Of a DNA stretch of 64,000 nucleotides, positions 1 through 9,125 are shown one piece after another. The first letter of the stretch is position 1. Each line of letters starts with the position of its first letter. The stretch is from Phocoena phocoena (taxonomy: Eukaryota > Chordata > Mammalia > Artiodactyla > Phocoenidae), in the NCBI RefSeq assembly GCF_963924675.1, contig NC_089240.1:121029680-121093679 (forward strand). Direction: 5' to 3'. The translations under genes and the position numbers were made by a program. The notes under the pieces are model-generated. The model was not told the origin of the DNA. It saw only the letters and a list, made by a program, of their open reading frames with translations, and did no database searches.

Positions 1-90
1 TAAAGGCTCCCATGAAAAGACGCAAATTAACTCCTTCATAGAAGAAAATTATTAAAGGATAAGTAGTAAAACTGTGACCATATGAAATTA

Positions 91-160
91 TATATACATA
101 TACACACACACACACACACATACTAGAAGTATATACATATATATGTATATATATACCAGA
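91..160. repeat. (CA)n/(TA)n microsatellite
   Basis: Alternating purine-pyrimidine run: a (CA)n block followed by imperfect ATATGTATATAT. Simple repeat with no coding capacity. Confidence 0.85.
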
Positions 161-570
161 CGTTTGAACCTTTTGAATAATATATAAAATATTAAAACTT
201 GACATAAATGACAACAAACTTTTAGAACTTAAACCAACAAAATTTGGTGTGGCAGAGGAAAGGTATTTAACTACTGACATTATTTTAGAATACTGGAGTA
301 TGGAGGTGGTAATAAGAACAGGACCAGCTTTTACTTGGTTTTATTCTTGTAATAAAACTCTTTGCAGGCAATGCCCCCCTTTATTGCCTGCCCTGGGCGC
401 AGGCCACTCCCCCTGCCCCTCCTGTGGGAGGCCACTGCTCCACTCAAACTTTCTTAGCAAAAAGTGGGCCTAATCACTATTGGGTTTGTGACCTCGAAAA
501 ACACCTTTCCTTTCTTCCCTCCTTCCTTCCCCCCATCTCTCCTCTTTCTTTCCTTCTCTTTCTTATTTAT
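161..570. other. No recognised feature
   Basis: AT-rich then moderately GC-rich at 370-450, ending in a pyrimidine-rich tract (about 505-560). The open frames here are short, overlap one another and resemble nothing I know. Confidence 0.5.
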
Positions 571-585
571 TATACATTTTTAAAG

Positions 586-889
586 AAATTTTGCCTTTTT
601 TTAAAATTTTATTTATTTATTTTTGGCTGTGTTGGGTCTTCGTTTCTGTGCGAGGGCTTTCTCTAGTTGCGGCAAGTGGGGGCCACTCTTCATCGCAGTG
701 TGTGGGCCTCTCACTATCGCGGCCTCTCTTGCTGCGGAGCACAGGCTCCAGACGTGCAGGCTCACTAGCTGTGGCTCACGGGGCTAGTTGCTCCGCGGCA
801 TGTGGGATCTTCCCAGACCAGGGCTCGAACCTGTGTCCCCTGCATTGGCCGGCAGACTCTCAACCACTGTGCCACCAGGGAAGCCCTAG
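586..889 (-). mobile_element. CHR-type SINE, antisense, with 15-bp TSD
   Basis: The tRNA-related 5' end is at the right (reverse complement of GGGCTTCCCTGGTGG at about 872-886) and the T-rich tail at the left. Flanking copies of TATACATTTTTAAAG at 571-585 and 890-904 are an exact target-site duplication, so this is a complete retrotransposed copy. Confidence 0.92.
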
Positions 890-904
890 TATACATTTTT
901 AAAG

Positions 905-1458
905 TTTACTTTCCATTTACAGTTATTATAAAATGCTGGCTAGATTCCCGATGGTGTACACTACGTCCTTGAGCCCATCTTACACCTAATAGTTTGTACC
1001 TCCCACTTACCCACACCTATCTTGCCCCTCCCCCTTCCCTCTCCCCACAACCAGTAGTTTGTTCTCTATATCTGTGAGTCTGCTTTTTTGTTATATTCCG
1101 TTGTATTTTTAGATTTCATAAGTGATATCATACAGTATTTGTCTTTCTCTGACTTATTTTACTTCGCACGATGCCCTCCAAGTCCGCCCTTGCTGCTGCA
1201 AGTGGCAAAATGTCATTCTTTTTATGGCTGAGTAGTATTCCATTGTATATATGTACCACATCTTCTTTATCCATTCCTCTGTGGATGGACACTTCCATAC
1301 CTTGGCAATTGTAAATAATGCTGCTATGAACATTGGGGTGCATGTATCTCTTTGAATTAGTGTGGTTTTTTTTTTTTGGATATATACCCAGGAGTGCAAT
1401 TTCTGGGTCATATGGTAGTTCTATTTTTAGTTTTCTGAGAAATCTCCATACTGAAAAC
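905..1458 (-). mobile_element. L1 3' end, antisense (ORF2 C-terminus and 3' UTR)
   Basis: Reading minus, two frames cover the typical L1 ORF2 C-terminal motif (WIKKMWYIYTMEYYSAIK-like at about 1200-1280), preceded by the GYIPKKK-like region and followed by a pyrimidine-rich 3' UTR. It is frameshifted and inactive. Confidence 0.85.
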
Positions 1459-1880
1459 CACCATTCTTTTAGTCCTTTGGACTGACTTTTAGTAAGGCAA
1501 GGTGTTTGGGATTTTTGAGGGCTGTTAGTTGCTGACATCATATGGTGAGATGTAACAAACACTACGATGAGGTAGGCGCCCTGGGGGCAACTACTTTGTA
1601 TGCCTTTTTAGGAGATGGCACTGGCACTCCACACATAACACCACTCCCCAGCTAAATCCCCTCTCCTGCACACACACACAGAAACACTAAGTCCTTGTCT
1701 TCTTGTCCCACGGGAAGTGTATCTTTGGGGCTCAGTCCCGACCGACTCCTTCTCCCCACTCTCTGGCTAACCGGACCTTCTGGTCCGACCCCCAACGCTG
1801 CAGCACCCATTTCCCTCCCTCTTCACATACTTGCTTCTTCCCTTCCTTCTCTGCTCCCCACCATCAGAGAACTCTGACAC
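1459..1880. other. Gene-poor spacer downstream of the transition-protein-like gene
   Basis: Apart from a short CA run near 1670-1682 I recognise nothing. The pyrimidine-rich part (1690-1870) lies 3' of the poly(A) signal of the minus-strand gene. Confidence 0.4.
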
Positions 1881-1903
1881 ACACATTTTCATATCAGGTG
1901 GAT

Positions 1904-1909
1904 TTTATT
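1904..1909 (-). terminator. Poly(A) signal AATAAA of the transition-protein-like gene
   Basis: Minus-strand AATAAA within AAATAAAATCC, about 45 nt past the exon B stop. It is followed by a TG-rich stretch (ATGTGTGTGTCAG), a typical downstream element. Cleavage is expected near 1885-1895. Confidence 0.55.
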
Positions 1910-1953
1910 TAATTTTCACAATTAATGAACCCTGTCGGTGTAAGATTCAGGGT

Positions 1954-2160
1954 TTATACAGTTGGACATTTCTCAGTCTTGATAACCCCCCCAGAGATTT
2001 CTAAGGTCTCTGGCCCTGCTCTGCCCATTGTTTCAGCTGGAGGGCTGGCTGCTCCGACGTCTTTCTTAACCTCCTTTGAAGGGGCGTGAGCTTCTGGAGA
2101 GGCTTTTTGGCTCGAACTCTCTGGAAGGCGCCTCTTTAACCTCATGGTTACCTTGCCCTC
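1954..2160 (-). other. Duplicated exon 2, downstream copy (exon B, probable terminal exon)
   Basis: Opens after CTTCTCTTTCTAG in phase 0 and encodes 68 residues, EGKVTMRLKRRLPESSSQKA at the start and ending EKCPTV before TAA. The Arg/Lys-rich start and SSSQKA motif are the part most like known transition protein 3 sequences, so this copy is probably the ancestral terminal exon. The poly(A) signal lies about 45 nt downstream. Confidence 0.55.
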
Positions 2161-2776
2161 CTAGAAAGAGAAGAGGGTGAGCACAGAAGGGCACTGGTTT
2201 GGGGAAGAGCGTGGGATATGGATGGGAATGGGGGCTTCAGGGGCTGCCCACTGCTGTTTCAGTTGGAGCGGCGGCCTTCTCCACGATCTCTGGGACCTGC
2301 GTGGCTTCCTTTTGATTCAGCTCTTCACTCACCTCAGAACACTTGCTGTCAAGCATAAACCATTCAGCTTTCTCACGCCTCTCTGACGAGGTGTGAGCTT
2401 TTAGAGAGGTTTTTTTGGTCAGACTCCTTAGAAGGTGCCTCTTTAATCGCCTGATTGTCTTGGCCACCTAGAAAGACAAGCGGGTGAGCACAGGAGGACA
2501 CTGGTTTGGGGAAGAGGGTGGGGTATGGATGGGAATGGGGGCTTCAGGAGAAGGGATATAGGCTGAGACGGGGTATCTGCCAGGCAAGGACAGGGGAGGG
2601 GTTCTTATGGGCGGTGTCAATGGGCAAGAGGAGCTTGGGTGGGTCCAGCTCACCTTGTCCCTGCTTTTGTGTCTCTGTTGATGGGGAGTCTTCTCCTTCC
2701 TGCCTTCGGTGCATCGAGTCAGCTTGAAGTCCATAACTGCGCTAGGGCCTTGTGGCTTCCTAGTCACGTTGGCCAC
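1954..2776 (-). CDS. Spermatid nuclear transition protein 3-like gene, join of exons 2776-2654 with 2467-2237 and/or 2160-1954
   Basis: Small intron-containing gene for a very basic nuclear protein. Exon 1 encodes 41 residues beginning (with GTG read as Met) MANVTRKPQGPSAV, with 11 Lys/Arg. It ends in AAG|GTGAGC, a good donor at 2653-2648. Two acceptors follow, both phase 0: CTTGTCTTTCTAG before 2467 and CTTCTCTTTCTAG before 2160. Joining exon 1 to the first gives 117 residues and to the second 109. Using an internal donor in the first gives 154. The MAxVTRKP-like start and the LKRxLxxSSSQKA motif of the last exon resemble the mammalian spermatid nuclear transition protein 3 family. Those are testis-specific proteins that help replace histones before protamines in elongating spermatids. 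TATA box, short leader and AATAAA all lie at expected distances. The expected ATG is GTG, so translation probably starts at Met15 (2734-2732), or the gene is decaying. Family assignment is from memory of the family; the gene structure is seen directly. Confidence 0.6.
2021..2547 (-). repeat. Tandem duplication containing exon 2 and its 5' intron end
   Basis: Copies 2021-2240 and 2244-2547 align over the intron tail (shared plus-strand motifs such as GATGGGAATGGGGGCTTCAGG and ACTGGTTTGGGGAAGAG), the acceptor and the exon. The offset is 307 bp at the acceptors and about 223 bp at the distal end, because the upstream exon copy is about 84 bp (28 codons) longer. The copies diverge abruptly after GGCTTCAGG, which marks the breakpoint. 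Confidence 0.7.
2237..2467 (-). other. Duplicated exon 2, upstream copy (exon A)
   Basis: Opens after CTTGTCTTTCTAG in phase 0 and encodes VAKTIRRLKRHLLRSLTKKT and onward, 76 residues, before a TGA at 2239-2237. The first half is strongly basic and the second half acidic/neutral. It is homologous to exon B but carries about 28 extra codons. It contains a perfect donor GAG|GTGAGT with the cut after 2333. The first 135 nt can therefore act as an in-frame internal exon spliced to exon B. Its stop codon falls at the seam of the tandem duplication. No poly(A) signal follows before exon B. Confidence 0.55.
2654..2776 (-). other. Exon 1 coding part of the transition-protein-like gene
   Basis: The 123 nt are 41 codons in phase 0, ending ...KSRDK and followed by GTGAGC. 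The codon at 2776-2774, where the family's Met is expected, is GTG. No ATG lies between the TATA box and this point. The first ATG is codon 15 (2734-2732), in frame, with G at -3 and G at +4, a strong context. Starting there removes the first 14 residues, including the TRKP segment. Confidence 0.6.
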
Positions 2777-2819
2777 TTCGAAGACTCCCAGCGGTCTGCC
2801 CCAGAGCCCCAGACCCCCC

Positions 2820-2826
2820 TTATATA
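2820..2826 (-). promoter_or_regulatory. TATA box of the transition-protein-like gene
   Basis: Minus-strand TATATAA preceded by a G-rich run on the same strand. It lies 44 nt upstream of the GTG codon at 2776, placing the transcription start near 2790-2795 and giving a leader of only about 15-20 nt before that codon. Short leaders and TATA promoters are common in late spermatid genes. Confidence 0.6.
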
Positions 2827-2840
2827 CCCCTCCCCAGTGT

Positions 2841-3085
2841 GATGCGGGGCCACATCCTTCAGCTTTATGAGGTCAGCAAGTCACTCCCCCAGCCAATGGT
2901 GGCTCTGGGTGGGCCTTGACATCACAAAGCCCCATCCTGACACCTCTAGGGGAGGATGGGAAGCAAGCCAGATGTTCTGGTGGGAGTGACTTGCTGACCT
3001 TAAAAGGTAAGGGATGTGGCCCCGCATCCTTCAGCTTGATGAGGTCAGCAAGTCACGCCCCCAGCCAATGGTGGCTCTGGGTGGG
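2841..3085 (-). promoter_or_regulatory. Upstream region with repeated CRE-like/CCAAT modules
   Basis: A module of about 60 bp at 2853-2913 recurs nearly unchanged at 3026-3085 (direct, offset 172-173). Part of it recurs inverted: 2841-2857 is the exact reverse complement of 3013-3029, and 2870-2888 that of 2982-3000. Each direct copy has TGAGGTCA (2868-2875 and 3041-3048), one base from a CRE palindrome, and a CCAAT (2893-2897 and 3065-3069). CREM-type factors acting on CRE variants drive many spermatid genes; binding here is inference. Confidence 0.45.
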
Positions 3086-3089
3086 AGAA

Positions 3090-3790
3090 AGGGGGCATTT
3101 TTAAAAGCACCCCTAAAGAGCCCTCCAAACTCACCTACCATCCTCATCTCCCCATGTCAGTTCTGATGGGTCACATGGCAGGGAGAAGGTGTCTCCTCCA
3201 AACCTTGCCCCACTGCCACACGATTCGGGGGTTCTTTCTGTCCTCTCCCATCTTTCACCATTATCTAGTTTTTGTATGTCTTGCCTAAAATCCCTCTGCG
3301 GTAATGAGGCTGTATTTAAGTGTCTGTGGAAATGATAGTCCTTCCACTTTCCTCCTACAAGGGGCTCTTATGCACCTTGAAGACCATGTACTTCTGGGCC
3401 ACCTACGAGGAACCATTTCCATCCCACCTCCTTTTCTCAGTGTTCACGTAGCTCTCCTCAGTTTTCTATTTTCCATTCTGAAACCACTGTCGACTTTATT
3501 CTTCAGTGTTCAGGTTGTTCTATTTAATAGAGATGCACTTTTTAAAGTATATTATCCAATTTTCAGATCTCTTTAAAAGTTAATACCCAACACTGCAGCC
3601 TTATATCTTATCAAGTATTCTTATATGCAGACTACAGGCTATTAATATGCAATAGATAAATGTACTGAGCATTAACTATACCTACTATCTATTGCTAGAA
3701 TAGCTCTTGTACTATTTCTTAAAGGAATCTAGTACAATTACGTGTCACCAAATTTATAATTATTTTTGAAACAACTTGTATTCCCAATTC
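3090..3790. other. No recognised feature upstream of the gene
   Basis: Mixed-composition DNA becoming AT-rich after 3540. A 90-codon open frame at 3304-3576 is hydrophobic, low in complexity and without splice or promoter support, so I do not call it a gene. Confidence 0.4.
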
Positions 3791-3800
3791 ACCTTTATTG

Positions 3801-3805
<5 letters not shown>

Positions 3806-3838
<33 letters not shown>
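3806..3838. repeat. (CA)n microsatellite
   Basis: About 15 uninterrupted CA dinucleotides followed by CTCG. Confidence 0.9.
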
Positions 3839-3839
<1 letters not shown>

Positions 3840-3904
3840 GTACTTTTCTTGTCTAACTCTAGCTCCTTTTAACACCTATGGAGCAAAACTGCTTTATGAC
3901 ATAA

Positions 3905-4115
3905 AGGACAGATCATGAACTCTGGAGAAGTTCTATTTGTACTTACATCCTGGCTCTTCTACTTAACTAATCTTGAACAATTTGCTACAGCTTTCTGGGC
4001 CTCAATTTACTCGTCTATAAAATGACTGTAGAGTTTGTATTAAGATTTGGAATAATATATGCAAAGCAACTATCACAATTATGGTGTATAGCTGATGTTA
4101 ATAGGTAATGGCTAT
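3905..4115 (+). mobile_element. MIR SINE remnant
   Basis: Matches the MIR consensus order: 'GAACTCTGGAG', 'CTGGCTCTTCTACTTA', 'CTGGGCCTCAATTTACTC', 'TATAAAATGACTGTAGAG', then a diverged tail. It is heavily mutated, as expected for this ancient family. Confidence 0.75.
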
Positions 4116-4311
4116 TAATATGATTACATCAAAAGGAATGCCATTTACGATGAGTCAAGGTGGTGATTTTGGCAATGGATAATATAACTACTTCTATATT
4201 TCCTCACCAGAGAAAATTTCAAAAGCTGTTTATCAATATTGGAGACAGAGCATATTTTTGAGCAATACCTAAAGAAAATTTCTAAAACTCTTTATTAGCT
4301 TTTCGTCTGTC

Positions 4312-4475
4312 AATTTCTTTTTTTCCAGCTTTATTGAGGTATAGTGGACAAAAAAAATTGTAATACATTTAAAACATACAACACAATGATTTTATATATG
4401 TATGGATTGCGAAACGATTCTCACAATCAAGTTAATTAACATATCTATCATCTCACAAGACTACCATTTTTCTTT
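4312..4475 (-). mobile_element. L1 3' UTR fragment, antisense
   Basis: Reads 'CCAGCTTTATTGAGGTATAGTGGACA', then 'AACACAATGATTTTATATATGTATG' and 'AACATATCTATCATCTCAC' (each quoted as consecutive short matches). This is the usual antisense L1M-type 3' UTR order. Confidence 0.75.
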
Positions 4476-4714
4476 TTCTTCACCTGTAGATTTCTGATCT
4501 TGGGCTTATTCTGACTTCAGATGCCACATGTATATGAATACCTGACAGCAAAATTTTAGACACCCCAGCTCCGTCCCTCACCACTCTCTTCTCTAAACAG
4601 TCCTGCTCACAGGTGGCATGTAGGTCAACATGTCTTATTTACCCTCTGAAAGAGGATGTGACTTGGAGGGTCTGGGTTGTGTGTTTTTCTAAAGATAGCA
4701 ATAAGACTGAACCT

Positions 4715-5190
4715 CACTCATGCTTCATTCATTCATCTAGTAACTCTGTGATTACCATGTGCCATGTACTATACTGGGACTTAAAAATCAAAACATAGAT
4801 AGGTATATTCTCTTCCTTGAGAGATTCACAATTTACCAGGTATAAAAAGCATACTACACTGTAATAAATACAACAGAAGAAGTAAGTATAAAGAGCCATG
4901 TGAGCTGGAGGAGAGAGAAGAATGGGATGAGAATGTTTGAGGAAGCCTTCATAGGAGATGTGCTATTTTAGCGATTCCTGGAAGGATAAACTGAGTAGTG
5001 TTAGCCAAGGGAACAACATATGCAATGAATGTAGTTTGAGAGAGCTCTGATTTCTTAAGAGATGAGTGTGGCTGGAGTATAGTACGTGGATGGAGTGACA
5101 GGAGATGTCACTGCAGGGGGAGGTTGAAATGAACTTGTAACAGGTCCCATGGACTTGATAATGAGTATGGACATCATTTTGTGGCTACAG
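4715..5190 (-). mobile_element. L2 LINE fragment, antisense
   Basis: Contains the antisense L2 landmarks in order: 'ACCATGTGCCATGTACTAT', 'GAGGAAGCCTTCATAGGAG', 'GCTATTTTAG' and 'GTGTGGCTGGAGTATAGT'. Diverged, with no open frame. Confidence 0.7.
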
Positions 5191-5900
5191 TGAGTGTTAT
5201 GGAGTGGATCTTTCAGCCCCCCACCCAAATCCATATATTGAAATCCTATCCTCCAATGTGATGGTATTTGGAAGTGGGGCCTCTGTGAGCTAATTAGGTC
5301 ATGAATCCTTCATGAATGGGATTAGTGCCCTTACAAAGGAGAGCACTTTCACCCTCTTTCCGCCATGTGAGGACACAATGAGAAGACAGCAGTTTGCAAC
5401 CTGGAAGAGGGCCCTCACCGGAAGCTGACCACGCTAAATGAAATGAAATAAAATAAAATATGACACAAATGAATATAACTACAAAACAGACTCACAGACA
5501 TAGAGACAGGGGAGAGGGGTTGGAGGAGGGATGGATTGGGAGTTTGGGATGAGCAGATGCAAACTAGTATGTATAGAATGGATAAACAACAAGGTCATAC
5601 TGTATAGCACAGGGAACTATATTCAATGTCCTGTGATAAACCATAATGGAAAAGAATATGAAAAAGAATATATATATATGTATAACTGAGTGACTGCTAT
5701 ACAGCAGAAATTAACACAACAATGTAAATCAAGTATACTTTAATAAAATTTTTTAAATTAAAAAGAAAAAAGAAGCTGACTATGCTAACACCCTGACCTT
5801 GGACTTTCAGCCTTCAGAACTGTAAGAAATAAATTTCGGTTGTTTATAAGTCACTCAGTCTATGGTACCTTGTTATAGCAGCCAGAACAGATTAAGAAAG
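5191..5900 (+). mobile_element. MLT1/MaLR-type LTR, split by an L1
   Basis: Left part 5191-5437 has 'TATATTGAAATCCTATCCTC', 'GGGATTAGTGCCCTTACAAA' and 'CCATGTGAGGACACAATGAG'. Right part 5772-5900 has 'CTTGGACTTTCAGCCTTCAG', 'AGAAATAAATTTCGGTTGTT' and 'GGTACCTTGTTATAGCAGCC'. Together they make a full ancient non-autonomous LTR containing a poly(A) signal. No internal genes are attached. Confidence 0.75.
5438..5771 (+). mobile_element. 5'-truncated L1 inserted in the LTR, 17-bp TSD
   Basis: L1 3' UTR ('AGACAGGGGAGAGGGG', 'AGCACAGGGAACTATATTCA', 'ACAGCAGAAATTAACACAAC') ending in an A-rich tail. It is flanked by GAAGCTGACCACGCTAA (5421-5437) and GAAGCTGACTATGCTAA (5772-5788). The two mismatches are C/T, so this is a clear TSD and the L1 is younger than the LTR. 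Confidence 0.88.
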
Positions 5901-6530
5901 TGAGCCGATGAGTTCAGGGTATCATGGTATCATGTTTCTGAAATATCTAAAGCTGCTAAACTCCACTGACATTAAGCTCTCAGCAAACACCTCTTAAGAG
6001 GAATAAAATAAAGACTACTGGCTCTTTTATGCTAAATAGTATCTGAAAAACAAAGATTAACAAATCAGACATGGCTTCCTAACTCAATAAAATTGATGTT
6101 AGTTTATGCTTTCACTTGTAAATATCTCTTATTACACAACATACTATTTTCATGGGTCTTCATTAAATTAAGTGTCTGAGACTTAAAAGGATTAAGTAGT
6201 TTTTGTAACTATTCCTCAGGTGTTCAAGGGCAGAATCAGGCAATGATTCAGCTCTGGTGCCCTAACAGGACAGAGCTCATTTCATAAAAGCTCTTACAGA
6301 GCCACCAAGGCATGGTGAGTGATAATATTTATTGGTTATTGACATAAGTATAAGAATTAGCAAAACATTTACGCATTTAAAAATTATTAATTCTAGGTGC
6401 AACGAATATCTTTTTCCTATATTGTAACAAGCTTACAAAATATACTTTCATTCTCTCCGTTCATTGTGCTATTATTTTCATATCTTTTACTAAGAAATGT
6501 ATAGAAAGCCCTCAAAACATTATGAATTTT
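5901..6530. other. No recognised feature
   Basis: AT-rich sequence without long open frames or a repeat I can name. Confidence 0.4.
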
Positions 6531-6534
6531 CGTT

Positions 6535-7435
6535 TTAAGATGTTATTTTGAAATTTTTACTAAGATATAATTTACATAGAGTAAAATTCACCCTTTTTCA
6601 GTACAATGCTGTGGGTTGTAACTAATGCATATAATTATGTAACCATCACCACACCACATTCAAGATAAAGAACAGTTCTACTACTCTCCAACCTTCCCCT
6701 GTCCCTCTGTGGTTGACCGTTCCCTTTCTTTCCTAGTCACTTGCAACCACCAGTCTGTCTTCTGTCCTTATGATTTTGCCTTTTCTAGAGTGTCATATAA
6801 ATGGACTCATACTGTAAGTAGCCTTTCTGATCTGGTTCTTTTACTTAATTTGGAAAACACCCAAGTTCTTGTATTCACCAATAGTCTGTTCCTTTTCATC
6901 GCTGAGTAGTATTACACTGTATGGATGGACCATTTGTATGTTGGTTTACCAGGTGAATGACATTTGGGCTGTTTCCAGTTTGGGGCTTTTATTAGTAGAG
7001 CCACCATAAACATTGGCATGCATGGTTTTGTGGGAACAGAAATTTACATTTTACTTGGGAATTATTTAGGAATGGGATTACAGAGTTTTATGGTATGTCA
7101 ATATTTATAAGCAACGAAAAACATTTCCCAAAGTGACTTTACCATTTTGCATTCCCATGAGCAATTTATGAGAGTTCAAATTTCTTTCTTTTCTTGAGTG
7201 TAGTTGGTGTTGTCACTTTGCTTCTTTTAACCTTTCTAAAAAGATGTGAAGATACAATTGTGTACTTAACTTGCATATCCCTAATGACAGTATTTTAATC
7301 CATTTTATGTGTTTACTAGTTGTCTGTATATCTTATGTCAATCAATTGGTATTCAAATATTTTGCCACATTTTTATTGGTTCTTTGTTCTCTTATTAATG
7401 ACTTTTGAGAGTTCCCATATATATTCCGGATATAG
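6535..7435 (-). mobile_element. L1M-type fragment, antisense
   Basis: Antisense L1 3' end: 'TAAGATATAATTTACATAGAG', 'ACCATCACCACACC', 'CATCGCTGAGTAGTATTACAC' and 'GCATTCCCATGAGCAA' occur in the usual order. Old and diverged. Confidence 0.75.
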
Positions 7436-7439
7436 TATT

Positions 7440-8390
7440 TTATCATATATATGACCTATATAACACATATATTTGCATAACCACATCAAGATATAGAACT
7501 CTTCTATAACCATAAAGGAATTCCCTAACGCCACAACCTTGTAATTGCATTCCTTTCCCCCAACCCCTTACAACTACTGATTTGTTTTCTATGTTTGTAG
7601 TCATTTTGAGAATGATATATACATGGAATCATCAAGTATGAACCTTTTTGAGATTGGCCCTTTTTTTCACTTTGGCATGCACTTGAGATTCATCCACGTT
7701 GTGATGTGTATTAATATTTGCTTCCATTTTATTGATGAGTAGTGTTACTGGTGTGGATATACCACACTTTAACCATCCATTCACCCACTGAAGGACATCT
7801 AGCTTGTTTATATTTTGGTTATTACAAATAAAGTTTCTATGAAAATTCACGTAGAAGTTTTTATGTGAACATAAACTTTCATTTCTCTAGAATAAATACC
7901 CAAGAGTACAGCTTGTCAAATTGCAGTTGCATGTTTAGAGCATGTTGTATAAGAAAGTGCCAAACTGTTTTCCAGGATAACTGTACCATTTTATATTCTC
8001 ACCAGCAATGTAGGAATGATCCAGTTTCTCTGCATCCTTGACAGCTTATTGTGTTGTCACTGTTTTAAAATTTTTAGCCATTCTGATAGATGTGGAGAGA
8101 TTAGAACTCGGTGTAGTCTTAATTTGCATTTCCCTAATGGCTAATGACGCTCATCGTCTTTTCATGTGCTTATTTGCCATTGCTGTAACTTCTTTGGCCA
8201 AGTTTTTGTTCAGGTCTTTCAGTGCTCGTGACCATTTTCTAACTGGAGTGTCTTTGTTTTTACTTGCTGATTTTGTAGAGTTCTTCATAAGTGTTTTTCC
8301 TTCCCACTTAGTTTCCATACAAGTATATGTATTTGGGTTTTGCACATGTAAAATTATTTTACGTTTAGGCATTCAGATAAAATGAATTTA
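7440..8390 (-). mobile_element. Second L1M-type fragment, antisense
   Basis: The L1 3'-end landmarks restart ('CATATATGACCTATATAACAC', 'TTATTGATGAGTAGTGTTAC', 'CATTTCCCTAATGGCTAATG'). This is therefore a separate or duplicated copy and not a continuation of the preceding one. Confidence 0.7.
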
Positions 8391-9125
8391 GTCCATAGTC
8401 CAAATTTGAGAAATATTAGTTTTCTTATGGCTTTGTTCTAGAAATATGTGATATTTTTACATGTTTCTATGTATGACTGGCTTTCCACAAATATGCCAGG
8501 ATATAAATTCATAAGTATCTCTGTGTGTGTCGTAATAGTATACACAGCATACATCCTATGTACAGGATTCATCCATGGAAAATATTCTACTTGTTTTGCT
8601 CTTTCAGAAGGACCCTATCTCTGAGAAATAATTTTAACAAGGGAAACGCAGGGGAGTGGACTCCTGATGTACAGAATAGAGAGGGTTTCTTAGTAAGACA
8701 ACCAATCAAAACTCCGTCAAGTATGGGTATTGTTATGCAGCTGAATCTACACATTTCACATACCCAAGGCAAAATTTTTATTAATGTTTAATTATGGAGC
8801 ATCTAGAAATAAGAAAGGTTATTATTATCTATTTCAATTCCTACATTTAGAGCTCTGGAAAAAAGTTCAATCGGAAAAGCATAGAGTGTACTGATGATAT
8901 TGCCGTAATTGCAGGTTGGAGCAGACATTCATCAACCAATACTATATGGAACTGCTGTGTTCAGAAGTTTGGGGATGAGATTATGGAAAGAATCAATATC
9001 ATTCTGAGGAAGGGCTATGAGGAAGGGCTCAAGCTTCACTGCTTTCCATATGTGTGTTCAATTGATCTGGTACCACTTACTGAAAAGATCATCTAATCTT
9101 CACTGCATTGCAGTGGCACTTTTGT
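8391..9125. other. No recognised feature
   Basis: I see no repeat landmarks or convincing exon between about 8520 and 9080. The two open frames (8525-8791 plus, 8587-8772 minus) overlap on opposite strands and look random. Confidence 0.4.

Noticed and set aside
1128..1562. 144-codon open frame, minus strand
   Set aside because: L1 ORF2 C-terminal remnant with a frameshift, not a host gene.
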